From Protopterus annectens (Eukaryota; Chordata; Ceratodontiformes; Protopteridae): DNA of 64,000 nt. The position numbers and the translations under genes were made by a program. Positions 1 through 11,895 of the stretch are shown here, piece after piece. Location of the stretch: NCBI RefSeq assembly GCF_019279795.1, contig NC_056739.1:10243229-10307228 (forward strand), written 5' to 3'. The first letter of the stretch is position 1; every line of letters begins with the position of its first letter. The notes beneath the pieces are model-generated. The model did no database searches, had not been told where the DNA came from, and saw nothing but the letters and a program-made list of their open reading frames with translations.

Positions 1-515
1 ACTAGCACCAGGTTTACCATTAAAACTGCAATAAGCAGAAAGGTGAATGACTACCCACGTATGCAGCACTACAGATGCATTGGAGAATTACTAGACAGCA
101 CCAGGGAGTGTATCCATAGATTACTGTTGTTCACATAATAAGTTGATTGAGCAGCAGATCTTGCATCTACTGAGCAATAGTTACATATGACACTCCAGTG
201 CGTGACATTATGGAGTGAACGTAGTAGCCCCTAACATAATGGGGCCATGCTCACGATGTCCAGACATACCCAGGGTGAACACTGGATGACAGCAGTAAGG
301 CCTTGTAAAACCTACTCCAATCAAATCAAGGAGGTAATGGAGTAACAGGTCTTGTGTTGTGATCACTTGTCTAGGCATTTAGAAGAATGATATGTTAGTG
401 AGTGGTATTAATGAGTGTATGTTACCAAGTGTGATGAAGGATGGGGAACTTACATGAATAAACATGGGACTGTCTGTAAACTCAGGGACAGGTAGGTATT
501 ATGGTGGAATTACAG
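1..515. other. Anonymous flanking sequence
   Basis: No domain, RNA gene or repeat family recognised. The stretch is rich in TG/CA dinucleotides and poor in CG, as expected of methylated, decayed vertebrate DNA. It could be intronic to the coding remnant that begins at about 650. Confidence 0.5.
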
Positions 516-522
516 TGTGTGT

Positions 523-597
<75 letters not shown>
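516..597 (+). repeat. (GT)n microsatellite
   Basis: About 80 bp of almost pure GT. It lies just upstream of a pyrimidine-rich tract and an AG that could be the 3' splice site of the coding remnant at 650-1560, so it is probably intronic. The Val-Cys runs it encodes are not real protein. Confidence 0.95.
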
Positions 598-599
<2 letters not shown>

Positions 600-649
600 G
601 TTATGCAATGCTGTACAGGTCTTAAAGTGCATTTCTTGTTTTCCCCTCA

Positions 650-1560
650 CAGGTGGCGAGGTGGGTCAGGGTCCCTCCTGCATGCAATCTGATGTTGGTG
701 TCCATACAGACACCGAAAATGATGATTGGACTGTTGAGGCACAGGCAGTGTTGTCAGAAGCCTAAACTGTGCCATCATTTGACATCCCCCTGTTATCCAC
801 CCCAACCCCGCACACAGTCACAGTGCCTATAGATACCCCATCACCAGTGGCCATAGCAGAAGGACAGTTGGCGGTTGGTGGAAGTGCACAGGAGAGTGTG
901 GTATCTATGCCTGCTGTGTCTGGACACAGCAGGCATAGCCAGATGTTCAGCAGGGCACCACATAGGCAGATGTACCAGGGTGCTTGTGGGAGGGCTACTG
1001 GTCATCATGCCCCTGGCAGAAGTGCCACAACTGGTACCACCAGATGCATGTTTCAGACTGTCATGGGGGTGCAGGCACTTATGGAACTATACACCACACA
1101 GGGTCTGAGGCTGCAGAGGCCTGCTCTCTCATCTGTAAGTGACAACTTCCATGAACTTGCAGGTGCCCTCCATGATTATACCGAGGTCATGGATAGATGG
1201 TTGGGTGAGATGATGGGCCTCATCGACCGTGGCTTGTCAGTGCTAGAACATGTGGTGGGAGTGGGCGATGGCCGTGTGGACGTAAGCCAGCAACACCAAC
1301 AGCTGGCATTTGACGTGGATGTGCAAGGACACCAAGCTGCTCCCGTAGTGGCAGTACCAGCCCCAGCACTGCAGGGGGAGCTGTCCACACCACACCACAG
1401 CAGGCCATGTGCACATGGCCCTGGCCATTCCCAGGAGGGACCTGGTTCCAGCAGACATATCTCATCATCAGGGGAGAGTAGTACATTGAGGCCTGTACCT
1501 GGATGTGCCCATGGAACCCCTGGCAGGCACAGTCCGCATGTCCATGGCCGAAAGCTGTGA
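650..1560 (+). pseudogene. C-terminal exon of a Harbinger-type Myb/SANT-like accessory protein (tentative)
   Basis: One reading frame of about 300 codons is interrupted by a single TAA at 763-765. It is preceded by a pyrimidine tract and CAG (about 636-650) that looks like a splice acceptor. The N-terminal part is acidic (TDTENDDW), the middle is rich in Pro, Ser, Thr and Gly, and the part near 1110-1290 (VSDNFHELAGALHDYTEVMD and onward) is predicted helical with leucines and methionines. This layout of acidic linker, low-complexity region and C-terminal helix resembles Myb/SANT-like proteins of PIF/Harbinger transposons and NAIF1-type relatives. The DNA-binding domain itself is not in the window, so the assignment rests on general layout. 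One stop in an otherwise open frame suggests a young pseudogene or transposon copy. Confidence 0.33.
906..937. repeat. Perfect inverted repeat, 15-bp arms, 2-nt loop
   Basis: The arms read TATGCCTGCTGTGTC and its exact reverse complement, separated by TG, inside the open frame at 650-1560. The RNA would form a tight hairpin. It is in frame and adds a histidine/serine-rich stretch. Confidence 0.85.
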
Positions 1561-3151
1561 ACTGCACACCCTGCCAGGTATGGTCTGTAGCTGTCCAAGA
1601 AGCACCTGTATAGGGCAGCCACATGGCAGAATTGTGTGCTTGCATACCCACACACTATACAAACACACCTAGGGCAACCCCATACCTACACACACCACAT
1701 CACCAAGCCCATCTCAATGAATTACACCCCTCACCCACACACATGGTGTCAAATGTATGGCCCACCCTCGGTCTCTGGCAAACCAACAACACACCCTGTG
1801 CATATGATGACACCTGTGCCACATCCCTGTCATCCATAACATCGATGCAGGGACAGGCTAATATGGTTCTGATGCACATGGTGACTGTACTACAGTGTAC
1901 CAATGTACTGCTGTGTAACATGTTGTCAGCAGTAATGTTTAATACTTACATGTCAGGTAGTATAGCTGTCCAGCCATGATGCATTATAGCTGTTATAACA
2001 CTGAATGATTGTGGTCTCCATAATGTTATCCATTTGTGTTGTAGGTGTACATGTCTCAGCAGGAGGATGGTCTGCAGTCATATCTCACAAGGGGTATGGT
2101 ATGTGGTGACACCATGGCTGTGACATATCCGGAGTGCAGTTGAACACGTCACAGGTCTGTATAACAGTTACTGCCTGTGCCAAATGGACAGGTGACCCCC
2201 TGGGACATGTATAATCAGCAACCTGAAGTAGATCCCTCATCATACATGCACACACTTACTTGGCAACACTGGGACTAGACCCCTACCTAGGTATGTAGTG
2301 CTACTGATGTGTGTGGCTTTCATTGCACACACCACACAGTGGTTAGGATGAAGTGTGTTCCAGGTTACATGTTACATGCAGAACATCCCCAGGCATGTAC
2401 AGTATGGTAATGAGGGATGTAATGGTTGTATATGGACAATACATAGTGTGACATACCATCATATACATAGTAACAGACACATAACAGGCAGACACACATC
2501 AGAGAAACCTGGGTCTATCAGTGCTAACTAACTTGTTAGTGTGTCCAATGTGTTACAGGTAGGCTGCACACATTACATGCATAACTGTGCTGGATTGTGT
2601 TAACACTTACTTGTATGGTTGATGGTGACAGTGGTGACCATACAGTGGTACATGGGACAAGTACCATGGGTACAATGGTGTAATGACAGTATACACAGCA
2701 CCCACACTCCACTGTGGATATTGTACACACTGGAACTCATGATGACACTCTGACATACCCAGCATCACACATTGACCAGGACTGCGATACAACCCATTAT
2801 CCATCCCAACAGTGGTACTACAGGGATATGCATCTAATGCACATGCCTCAGGCATAGCAGGGTGATGCATTGTCATGCCTCTCCTATGGGCAGCAACATC
2901 AGTATCCATAATACTGTGTGGCAATGCATATTGTAATAGCAGTATGTGGCCTTATAGATTTTTGTGCATTACTTGAGAATGTGGGATAGATTTATGAGGA
3001 CTGTATAAATTCATTTAAGAAGTACACAAATTATGCTGAGGAAAGGCTTAACAGTTTGAAGAGTACAAGGCAAATGGTCCTACCACATGAATGAAGAATT
3101 ATAAGGGCTGTGAAATGGAAAACAGAATACAGTAACTCTGGTCTGTTTGTA

Positions 3152-3152
<1 letters not shown>
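1561..3152. other. TG/CA-rich sequence downstream of the Myb-like remnant
   Basis: No recognised coding domain. CAG-GTATGG at about 1575-1583 could be a splice donor after the remnant. Short open frames on both strands have no family signature. The composition (many ACAC/TGTG, very few CG) continues that of the preceding remnant, so this may be the rest of the same decayed gene or element. Confidence 0.3.

Positions 3153-3211
<59 letters not shown>
3153..3211 (+). repeat. (GT)n microsatellite
   Basis: About 58 bp of uninterrupted GT. Confidence 0.95.
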
Positions 3212-3214
<3 letters not shown>

Positions 3215-3497
3215 ATCTAGGGAGTGTTGGTGGAGCAAGATGAAGGTGATGTCATGGATAGATGTCTGAAGATAAAATAGCAGTGAGGGTAAGGGACAAC
3301 AAAAGGTAAGGAGATAAAACAATGGGTTACGAAAAACATCTGTAATATGTTAATTTTTAAAAATTTGTTTCACTCCTATGCCAGTTTCACTTTCTCATGA
3401 TTCCTTATATGATTATTACTTGTCTGCTTTTTTTATAGATCATGCTTTTTCATTTTCATACATGCTGAATGCTGCTGTAATGTGGAAATTGTATGTG

Positions 3498-3638
3498 AAG
3501 CTTCTCCCCATTGGAGTCTGATGACAAAGGGCTTTTTAGCTCAGTCAGATTCTCCCAGTCAACAAATGGAAATAAAATAAGATAAAATTAATTAATTAAT
3601 TAATTAATTAATTAATTAATTAATTAATTAATTAATAA
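3498..3638 (+). mobile_element. LINE-B (L2-like) 3' end only, with (AATT)n tail
   Basis: The block CTTCTCCCC ... CCCAGTCAACAAATG followed by AAATAAAATAAG matches the 3' end of the larger LINE-B copies at 5440-7525 and 23046-26890. Only the last ~85 bp are present, then a tail expanded into (AATT)n at 3585-3637. This is a typical extreme 5' truncation from target-primed reverse transcription. Confidence 0.7.
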
Positions 3639-4188
3639 AAAAGAAGATGACATTGAAATTATTTACATTAAATTTTAATAGTATTAGGAATACTTAATGG
3701 AGATGGGCAATTTTGTCCATGCTTAGTCCATCTACTCTTGGGATTTGTGTTTTACTTAAAGTGAGACTGATACATCTGGAACTCACAAACTGTAGAAACA
3801 GTAGAACAAGGGGACACAAAATATTTAATGCTAAGTATGAAACATCTTTTAGGATGATATTTTTAATGTACACTACAGGCTGGACATTTTATTGGGTAGA
3901 TGACTTCTGTTTTTATTTGGAAAGAAGAATTTTATACAGAAAAAAAATCTTATTTTTATTTCTTTTGTTTCCCTGGAGTTGCATGTAAGGGGGGTGGACA
4001 TGTGTGTAGCATAAAAGTGCCGCATCAGCAAAACACAGCAACTTAAAAGTGGCTTTTGCAGCTAGAAGTGGTGCAAAGATTCACTTTGCAAGTCTTTCCA
4101 TATTCCACATGTTCATCGAGGGAAGAAACAGAAAAGAATAAACTGTATTTGTGAGTGCTGTTAAGATGAGTTAGAGGTTAAAAGCTAA
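3639..4188. other. Anonymous AT-rich sequence
   Basis: A 91-codon open frame at 3713-3988 has no recognisable domain. No structure seen. Confidence 0.4.
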
Positions 4189-4331
4189 AAAAACAGAGGC
4201 ACAAAAAAACAAATATAGTTCCCCCCCATAGGGGGGTGGTGGCGTAAGCCAAAAAACTAAAGGGCTTGTAAGGCTTGTAAATGCCCTCGGGCAGATAGCC
4301 TAGTATGAACCTATGAACCTATGAACCTATA
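4189..4331 (+). mobile_element. CR1-family 3' end, extremely truncated
   Basis: Contains only the 3' UTR of the CR1 family: GGGGTGGTGGCGTAAGCC, then GGCAGATAGCCTAGTATGAA, ending in about three copies of the 8-mer TATGAACC. The same block ends the copies at 7530-7888, 13890-14372, 35460-37057 and 57672-58262. Octamer tails of this sort are characteristic of CR1-clade LINEs. Confidence 0.85.
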
Positions 4332-5034
4332 TAACTTTTATAGCAGGAATATATAATGGAAGAAATGGATGAATATATTTTGAAAAAACTTTTGGGAGGA
4401 GGATACTTTACACTATGACAGGGATGCAAAATGCATGGATGGCGAACATTAAGATTAACCTTGAACATTAATAAAGTCAACTGTAAACAATTGATAGTAC
4501 AAGTAGGGTGCATGGAAGAAAACTATACTGAACTTAATATTTTTAGTGATGAAATTTGCTATAATGTTGCAGGAATGCTAGGGGAGGACAATTAGAAATG
4601 CAAGCATTTATTTCCAGAAGTTAGAAATGCAAAACCAAAGTGGTTCAAACTGATATTAACAAACTGATTAAAAAAAGGAAATAGGGGCACAAACAAATTA
4701 TCTGCATAATGTTTCCCCAAATAGGTATTGATAAACTCAAACAGAAGTTCATGGTATGTGATTTGAAAATAGAACATGGGTTAGAGTTTGAAAATATAAA
4801 GAGTAACGGTCAGCAAGCTAATTGTTTGCAGGGGGAGGTTGTAGAAAGCAAATGTCAGGAAATATTAAAAAAGAAGACAAGAAGAGCACTGGGGGATCTG
4901 AATGCTTAGAACTTTAATTCAGAACAGTTTGAAACAGGCACAGATTAGTTTACAAATCAATACAATAAAAATGGAGAAATGTTAGTTATATGTGATTCAG
5001 TGCTTCACGGAATAAAGAATTCGCTACCCAGAAT
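4332..5034. other. Anonymous sequence, possibly old LINE flank
   Basis: A 66-codon lysine-rich frame at 4709-4909 lies upstream of the reverse transcriptase remnant at 5035-5345 and could belong to it, but no motif supports this. Confidence 0.3.
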
Positions 5035-5345
5035 TAACAGAGAAAGGTGTTTGGCACAGTACCACATGATATGATTTTGACTATACTAAATAAAATGAAT
5101 ATTAATGGATTTATATGTGGATGGATTAAAATGTTTCACTTTACAAAAGGAAATGTAGAGTTAAAGAGACCTATTATGAGTTTTAAAAATATGTAGAATC
5201 TAAGGTGCCTCAGGGGTTGTTGATGGGTCTTATCCTATTCTCTATATTTATGTCAAAATTATGTTGCTCAAAATATATTTGGATAACTGAATTCACTGAT
5301 GACACAAAGATTGAAACCATAGTTAGAAATATGAAATAATGGCAT
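5035..5345 (+). mobile_element. Old CR1/L2-like LINE reverse transcriptase remnant ('LINE-C')
   Basis: Across several frames one can read FGTVPHDMILTILNKMNING (template-positioning block), VPQGLLMGLILFSIFM (equivalent of the usual VPQGSVLGPLLF) and TEFTDDTKIE (equivalent of the catalytic FADD box). The catalytic box reads F-T-D-D and frames are broken, so the copy is dead. It differs from the LINE-B and CR1 families seen elsewhere here and looks older. Confidence 0.6.
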
Positions 5346-5439
5346 GTCATGAAGCATTTTCAGCATTCAGTGGCACCATGGTCAGGTATAATAGGGATAC
5401 CTATTATACCAAGGAATACCTGCTGAATACCTTCAGTAA

Positions 5440-7525
5440 GCTGCCAGTGAATTTGCCTTCCCTATATCCATCCTTCTAAAAAGATCTATCTCAGAAACCT
5501 CAATACCACCCATCTGGAAGATCTCCTATATTATCTCCCTCCATAAAGGCGGTACCTCCACCGACCTCACCAACTATCGCCCCATAGACATCCTGCCTCC
5601 ACTAGCTAAAATACTTGAGAAATGTATACACCACCAACTTATGCCACACCTGCTTAACAGCCATCTTCTCTTGCCTATCCAACATGGATTTCAGCCTTCT
5701 CATAGCACAACCACCGTCCTACTCTCTTTCACAAACCTCATCAACCAAAACAAACACAAAGGCAATTTAACTTCTGCCATACTCTTAGACCTGTCAAAGG
5801 CCTTTGATATGGTCAGCCATCTTAAACTAGTACAAGCCCTTACCGACCTTGGCCTTAGTAACCAAGCATTAGCTTAGTTTCAGAACTATCTTCAAGGAAG
5901 ACAACAAGCAGTTTGGTGGGACAACAACCTAGCCACACTGCTACCCATCACCACAGAAGTCTCACAAGGTTCTATTTTAGGTCCCCTCCTATTCTCCATT
6001 TTCACCAATAACTTCCAAAGCATCTGTCAAGATGCAACAGTTATACAATATACTAATGACTCATCACTTGTCTGTTCAGCCAATGATCTTCAGAAACTCC
6101 TCTGTATAACCCAAAAAGCCTTCCATACCACCGAAAACTGGTTTCTTAACAAAAAGCTAATACTAAATCCAAAAAAACAAAACAAACTGTTGCTATTTAG
6201 ACTGTCATCTGCCCTGACATTCACACTAAATTTCTAGGAGTGACCATTGATAATAACCTCAGATTTGATTAGCATATAAATCAAACCATTAAAAATATCC
6301 ACAAAAATCTAGGTAGTCTATATAAAAATAAACCATTTATAACACAACCTGCTAGGATAACAATTGCTCAAACTCACCTCCTTTCCACACTATTTTACAC
6401 CTCACCCATTCTCACCAACTTACCCAAAACCAAAACTGCCAAACTCAACACCTGTTACAATCAAATTGCAAAATTTGCTACCAGTGCCCCCTACCGAGCC
6501 CACCACTGCCATTCCCTAAAACAACTTGGCTGGCTTGAATTCCCTAATCTCCTAAACTACCATCAACTTTCCTTTGCCCACAATCTCCTACTACTCCCAG
6601 ACAAAACTCCGGCTCTGGCCAATCTACTAGAACTACAAGCTAGAACTAGACAACTTTGCTCTAGTGACAAAAAGTTAATCAAGGTCACCAAGACCAAAAA
6701 CACATCAGGGGACTCCCTCTTCCCTAACTACATAGGCAAATTTTGGAACACCCTACCTACTATTATCTCAGCAGACTCAAAGGTTACATTTAAAAGACTC
6801 CTGAAAGAACACCTAAGGCACGCATGGATATGCACATGTTCCACACCTGGCTGACCAACCCCCCCCACCCGCTCCCCTTACTCTTGCCCTCTGACTTCAG
6901 CTTCATCATCTAAAGAATGCAACTTCTCTAGCTTCCTTCCAGTTCCACCTCCAGTTCTGTCCCCTTAGTCAATATCCATATGTCACTGCAGGACACTTTG
7001 TTATCTATCCACTACACTTTTCTCTTTACACCTCTACTCTTACGTTATACTTAAGCTACTTACATCCTGCTTTTCTTACTTAACCTGTTATCCAGTTTCC
7101 CATCTCTGTCTCTTCTCCTGCTACTATACTCCCTACTATGTCTAATCTTTGCTCTCTGTGTTGCTATACTCCCTACTGGTGGCTAACTTGCTCACAGCTC
7201 AACTGTATAAAGCAAAAAATGCAATCCCTGCTAACAATGTTCACCATTATGTAATGCCTCCACCTAAAACTGCAAAAGATGTGTTCAGTCTATGTAAATA
7301 TGTTAAATCTTAAGCTTGAATGCTATGTTACTAGTCAATGTTAAGTTTTGGTACTATCTATGTAAATCTGAATGCTTCTGTATACACCTTATATTTTGCT
7401 TAAAATTTAACCATGGAGCTTTTCTCCCCGGGCCTCCGCTGAAAATGGACATGCATCCAGTTGGACTTTCCCAGTCAATAAATGTAAAATCAAATAAAAT
7501 AAATAAATCCAAATAAATAAAACCA
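5440..7525 (+). mobile_element. LINE-B (L2-like), 5'-truncated copy
   Basis: The frame at 5641-5877 reads GFQPSHSTTTVLLSFTNLIN and LDLSKAFDMVSH, standard L2-clade reverse transcriptase blocks. After a stop it continues with GSILGPLLFSIF and QYTNDSSLVCS, where the catalytic Y-A-D-D is now Y-T-N-D. C-terminal coding remnants run to about 6840 and a 3' UTR follows. The 3' end has CTCCCCGGGCCTCCGCTGAA, then CAGTCAATAAATG and an AAATA-rich tail. Several stops and frameshifts are present. Homologous to the fuller copy at 23046-26890 (minus). Confidence 0.8.
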
Positions 7526-7529
7526 AATC

Positions 7530-7888
7530 TACTCGAGCTACACACTCTAGGGATATAAACCTCAACACAACAATGAATAGAACATGCTGGAGGGATAAAT
7601 TCCCGTCGCAGAGACTTCCCTTACTATGGAACAGGGTCCCAATCTTCATAAGACAAAGCCCCTCACTATCACTCTTCAAGAGGAACCTTGATGAGTGGAT
7701 GGGTAACAGAAAGTTCACACTGGGGATCACACCAACAGCACTACTAAATAGGGGCCAAGGGTACTAGCTGCTAGTACAAGGGTCTAGGGAACTACTAAAG
7801 GGGCGGTGAATACCACACAACGTGGCTGGGCTAATATATGCCTTCGGGCAGATAGCCCAGTACCAACCTATGAACCTATGAACCTATA
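7530..7888 (+). mobile_element. CR1-family LINE 3' fragment inserted at the LINE-B tail
   Basis: Begins in the last coding block (TRARDINL-like; then NRTCWRDKFPSQRLPLLWNR and SLFKRNLDEWMGNRKF), followed by the 3' UTR GGGGCGGTGAATACC and GGCAGATAGCCCAGTACC, ending in TATGAACC repeats. It starts within a few bases of the A-rich LINE-B tail, so it probably inserted there. Confidence 0.85.
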
Positions 7889-7985
7889 AATAAAAATAAA
7901 TAGCATGGAGTTGAATGCAAAGAAAAGCAGGTGTTGCAGTTAGGGGAAATAATCTTTGTTACCCATATGCATTAAATAACATGAT

Positions 7986-9540
7986 CATAGAATCATAGGA
8001 GGTTACTAGGCTAACAGCCATAGAGCCTTTTTAAGACAAACCTTTCATGTCCCGATTTTCAAAATTGGCAATGCCCAAGGACTAGAATAACTTTGTTGCC
8101 ATAAGGGACACAGGTAACAAGACAGGGGTGAATTTGCAATTTCCCAGCCAATAGTCCAAATTACATTTCAAGAGGCATAGGGAAGAACTCTGCTTTACAT
8201 GAATGGGGAGTCTGTTCCAGAAAAGGTAATCTCTGAGACATATACTTGTCACTCCAACAGGTTTTGTTTAGGCCACAGATGAAGTTTAGGTCTTTACAGT
8301 GTATACTTCTGGTGCTGTTTGTTTTGCAAATGTGTATCAGAACAATCAGGGCTGGATCTGAGAATGCCTTGTAGGTTAGGCACACATTGCCTCTTAGTAG
8401 TCTGTAGGAGACTGAGTACAGGGAAATGGCTTCGAAGCAGTCTGCATAGGACATGATATTTACACCCTGTATTCCTTTAGTGAGAAACCTCTGCAGCCCC
8501 TCCAGCTCTTGTAAATGTCTGGTCAGGTACATGTCAAAGGGTGCATTGTACTTGATTACTGGTCTAATAAGTATGGTGGGACTATGATCTCATTAGATCT
8601 GGATGCCATACACTTTACTTCTAAGCTCTGCCACATAGAAGGATTTTCTAACCACCATGGACACATGCTGATCAAAGTTCAGGTTACTGTTGTCCTGAGT
8701 TTCCAAATCCCTTACTACTGGGTCTGCTCTTAGGGAAGTGTCATCAGTGTTGTAATTTGCAGAGGTAGTCATCTTTCCAAAAGATATAATAATACATTTT
8801 TTATATTAAGTTTTAGGCCATAGTTCTGCCACCAGTTATCTGTATGTACCAGACTCTCCAAGGGGATATGTACATCTCTGGGGGATTGAATGACTGCATC
8901 CAGCTTGTAGTCATCAGTAGATTTGGTCAGCCAAAGGCCCTGTACATTTGCTATGACCTTGGAGAAGTATATTCCAAACAGGAGAGGTCAGTACTGAATC
9001 ACATGTGACACTATTAGTAATAGGTCTCTTTCTGGAGGTGGATTCCCCCACCCTAGCTTCAAGTGTGATATCCATGAACTATTTGGCTATGCATTAGGTG
9101 ACATAAGGATTTAGGCTTAAATTTGTGAGTTTGTCTATAATACCTGAATGAGATATTGTGTCAAATGCCTTTGCCAGGTCAAGGTAGGAAGTATGGACTA
9201 TTTTGCATTCGTCCATGATTCTAGTGACCTTCTTGAAGAAGTCCACCAGGTTTAATAGACATAACCTGTCCATGATGAAACCATAATTGAATGAGTCCAG
9301 TGTTTAAGATTTCCTATGTCATTGTTTATCAGGTCCGCAATAATTCTTTTCATGGTCTTGCATATAAGATTAGACAAACTTAGGGTCTATAGTTCACTGG
9401 GTCAGTTGATGGTCCCCCTTTGTGTATTGGGACCATTAACATAGCTAGGGTGGGGCAATTGGGGCAACTTCCACATGTGCAAAGTCTTGGGTAGGGCATG
9501 ATAAGATGATCCCAATCTCTGTTTAAAAGCTGGGACTGCA
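7986..9540 (-). mobile_element. CR1-family LINE, subfamily 2, minus strand
   Basis: The 3' end is at the left (CATAGAATCATAGGAGGTTA, complement of the octamer tail). The longest piece, 8161-8532, reads MYLTRHLQELEGLQRFLTKG and later CWSDKYMSQRLPF, the C-terminal part of CR1 ORF2. Reverse transcriptase blocks in broken frames follow up to about 9540. The 3' UTR matches the variant ending at 15679, 19315 and 30757 rather than the 4331/7888 variant, so two subfamilies exist. Confidence 0.8.
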
Positions 9541-9793
9541 TTTGCAGTCAAAGGTGAGTGGTGCAACACTTTGTGTGTGGTCTAAACTGTAGCAACTGCA
9601 ATACATTCTTATAATTTTGCACAAACAAAGAGACTTGAGAGAAATAAAGGTTTTACATGAGACATATTATTAAATTAAGAAATTATAGTTATAGACTGCG
9701 GATGGAGAAACTGCCCACCTGTCCTCTATAAGTTACAGGCTTATAAGAAGTGATCTTATACTGTTACACAAAGCAGTGTATAATAGTGGTTAT

Positions 9794-11095
9794 TGTGACA
9801 CCTGTGCCTTGGCCCAGCAATCAAGGAGCCTCAATCCTCACCACTAACACCAGAGGAAATATGAGGAAAGGATAAAAAATACACACAGTAAAGTGCAATT
9901 TCCCTTAAGAGCACACAGAGATCACAGTCAGTCCAGGGCTGGTCGCTCCCTTGCTCTCAGGGTCCCCAATAAGACTCCCCACTAGCACAGCTATAGGGTC
10001 CAGTTCTCAGCCAGCTGGGAAAGCTAAAATCTCCAGCACCCTCTCTGTCCAACCAGTGCTTCATGTCCCTGCCCAAATAGCTGACACACACCCTCACACT
10101 TTGAGATAAGAGTTTATACAACCAAACAGACACTTCTGGGGAAGGCTGGCACAGGTTCTCCAGCTGTGCCCCTTTTACCCAGACTTTATGGTAGAAATCA
10201 CTGCCACCACCCAGCTAATATTTATCAGCTACTCAAAGGCCCTTAAAAGGGTGTCCAATTATTACTGTGCAATATTATTATCCAATTGGTAAGTGTGACT
10301 AAACAGTCAAGGCTTATTTGGAATGATTTGGGCAGCAAAATCTATAAATATGCAATATACTCTAGAGCTTAAATTCTCTACACAAAACGGCCACAGTTGA
10401 AAGGTTTTAAAATATTTAATAATAAATAATAAAAACACAATACAATACTTCTTACTACACAGTGCTAGTCAAGAGTTCAGGGATCACAGAGAAATACTTA
10501 AAATAATTCAGTAGTACAGCTCTGACATCACAGAAAAGCACTTAGTCTAATCTTTCTAGTTTCTAGCTATTTCTAAAAGGAAACACAAGTCTAAGATAAA
10601 CTTACATGTAGAAACAGGCAGCGTGCTGATGAGTTGGATGGTCAAGATAGAAAGGCTTAATGCCTTCTGATTCTCTCTGTTTAAATTGCTATCTTCAGTC
10701 CTGATTCCCATTACATATTTTTTTTACAATTTCCTGGTGTTCCCAGGCTAACAGATACTACATTCTTGTTATTTTGCACCTGTTGGAAACTACAGCCATA
10801 AAAGACATTCTATATGTAAACTCTAGTAATTATTCCTTAAGTTAAAACAATAGGCAGGATGCTTCACTCCAGCCTCATCAACTCCAAATTTTAACTTCAA
10901 AGGGACAGACATGAAATGATTTTAACTTCAAAGGACAGACAAGAAATGTTTGACTTAGCTTTCTTTACAGCAGAGGGCAATGTTGCTACATTGTTTTAAG
11001 TTCAACATTTCACAGCATATTTAAGAAAACAAGCTTATAGTTCAACATTTCACAGTATTTTCTTTCAATTAAGAAAACAAGTCTGTAGTTCAACA
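9794..11095 (-). mobile_element. Solo LTR of an LTR retroelement/endogenous retrovirus (fossil)
   Basis: About 1.3 kb read on the minus strand. It begins TGTTGAACT and ends GGTGTCACA, the usual TG...CA boundaries. It carries a central polyadenylation-type A/T-rich region (about 10410-10440) and repeated motifs in the U3-like part: TTTAACTTCAAAGG ... GACAGACA twice, and GTTCAACATTTCACAG twice. Five-base flanks are similar (GTTAT at 9789-9793, GTCAT at 11096-11100), as expected of an old target duplication. No internal coding region is adjacent, so it looks like a solo LTR from recombination. The family is not determined; retroviral or Gypsy-type are both possible. Confidence 0.5.
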
Positions 11096-11895
11096 GTCAT
11101 ATTTACAAATGATAGAATTATCTGCACAATTCTATCTGGCTAAGCTGGTAGCCTTCATAGTTATGCTGCTGACTTAAGTGTTGAATTAATGGAACACACC
11201 TTAGGAACTAGGGACAACTAGTTGCTTATAAGGGTGGCAAGATGCAATACCAATAAAAAGGTCTTTGCATATTAGGTCAGATTTATGGTGGCATGTGTTA
11301 CCACTAGGAATAAGAAAAATGGATAATTTGAGTCCATTCAAAAAGGGTCTGAATGACTGCATAAGAAATATAGTTTTTGATGCCTCTCTAATTTCTAGAA
11401 AACTCTTTCAAAGCCTGGACATTGGACATTAAAAAAATCATGTACCAGATTTATGTTTTCCATGAGAGACTATGGAAGATTCAAAACAAAAGAAAATTCT
11501 AAAGGTTGTTACAATTTGTACCTTCAATATGTAGGAGTTAAGGGTATTCTAAAATACAGTAAGGAAGGACAGTGTGTGTGTGTGTGTGTGTGGGGGGGGG
11601 GGGCTTGTGTCACAACACTTCAGAAACAATCTAGTCATATACATGATGTTCGACTCAACAGTCCTGAATTCATTAGCATTGGAAAAAAGTTCCACTGGCC
11701 TTGGTTAGAATGCACATTAGGGAGTGTAGAACAGAGCATGACGTATAGCCAAAGTCTATGGGAACTTATTCAGTTTTGGGAGTCTCATCTTGGTTATGTT
11801 TTTTTTTGCTTATATGATGCATCATGAATGTCCTGTATTTCATTTTAATTTTAATAAAATCTCTTGTAAAAAGCAGACCCAGCAAAACAAACCAG
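11096..11895. other. Anonymous sequence with a short GT/G run
   Basis: A (GT)n run followed by a G-run lies at about 11571-11603. A 124-codon plus-strand frame at 11453-11827 spans the microsatellite and shows no domain. Confidence 0.4.

Noticed and set aside
501-765. Open frames of alternating Val-Cys residues across (GT)n
   Set aside because: Translation of a microsatellite. The same applies to frames over the runs at 3153, 39976, 40680 and 56381.
7354-7767. Overlapping frames on both strands around the LINE-B/CR1 junction
   Set aside because: Only the plus-strand CR1 C-terminal peptide has family motifs; the others are chance frames.
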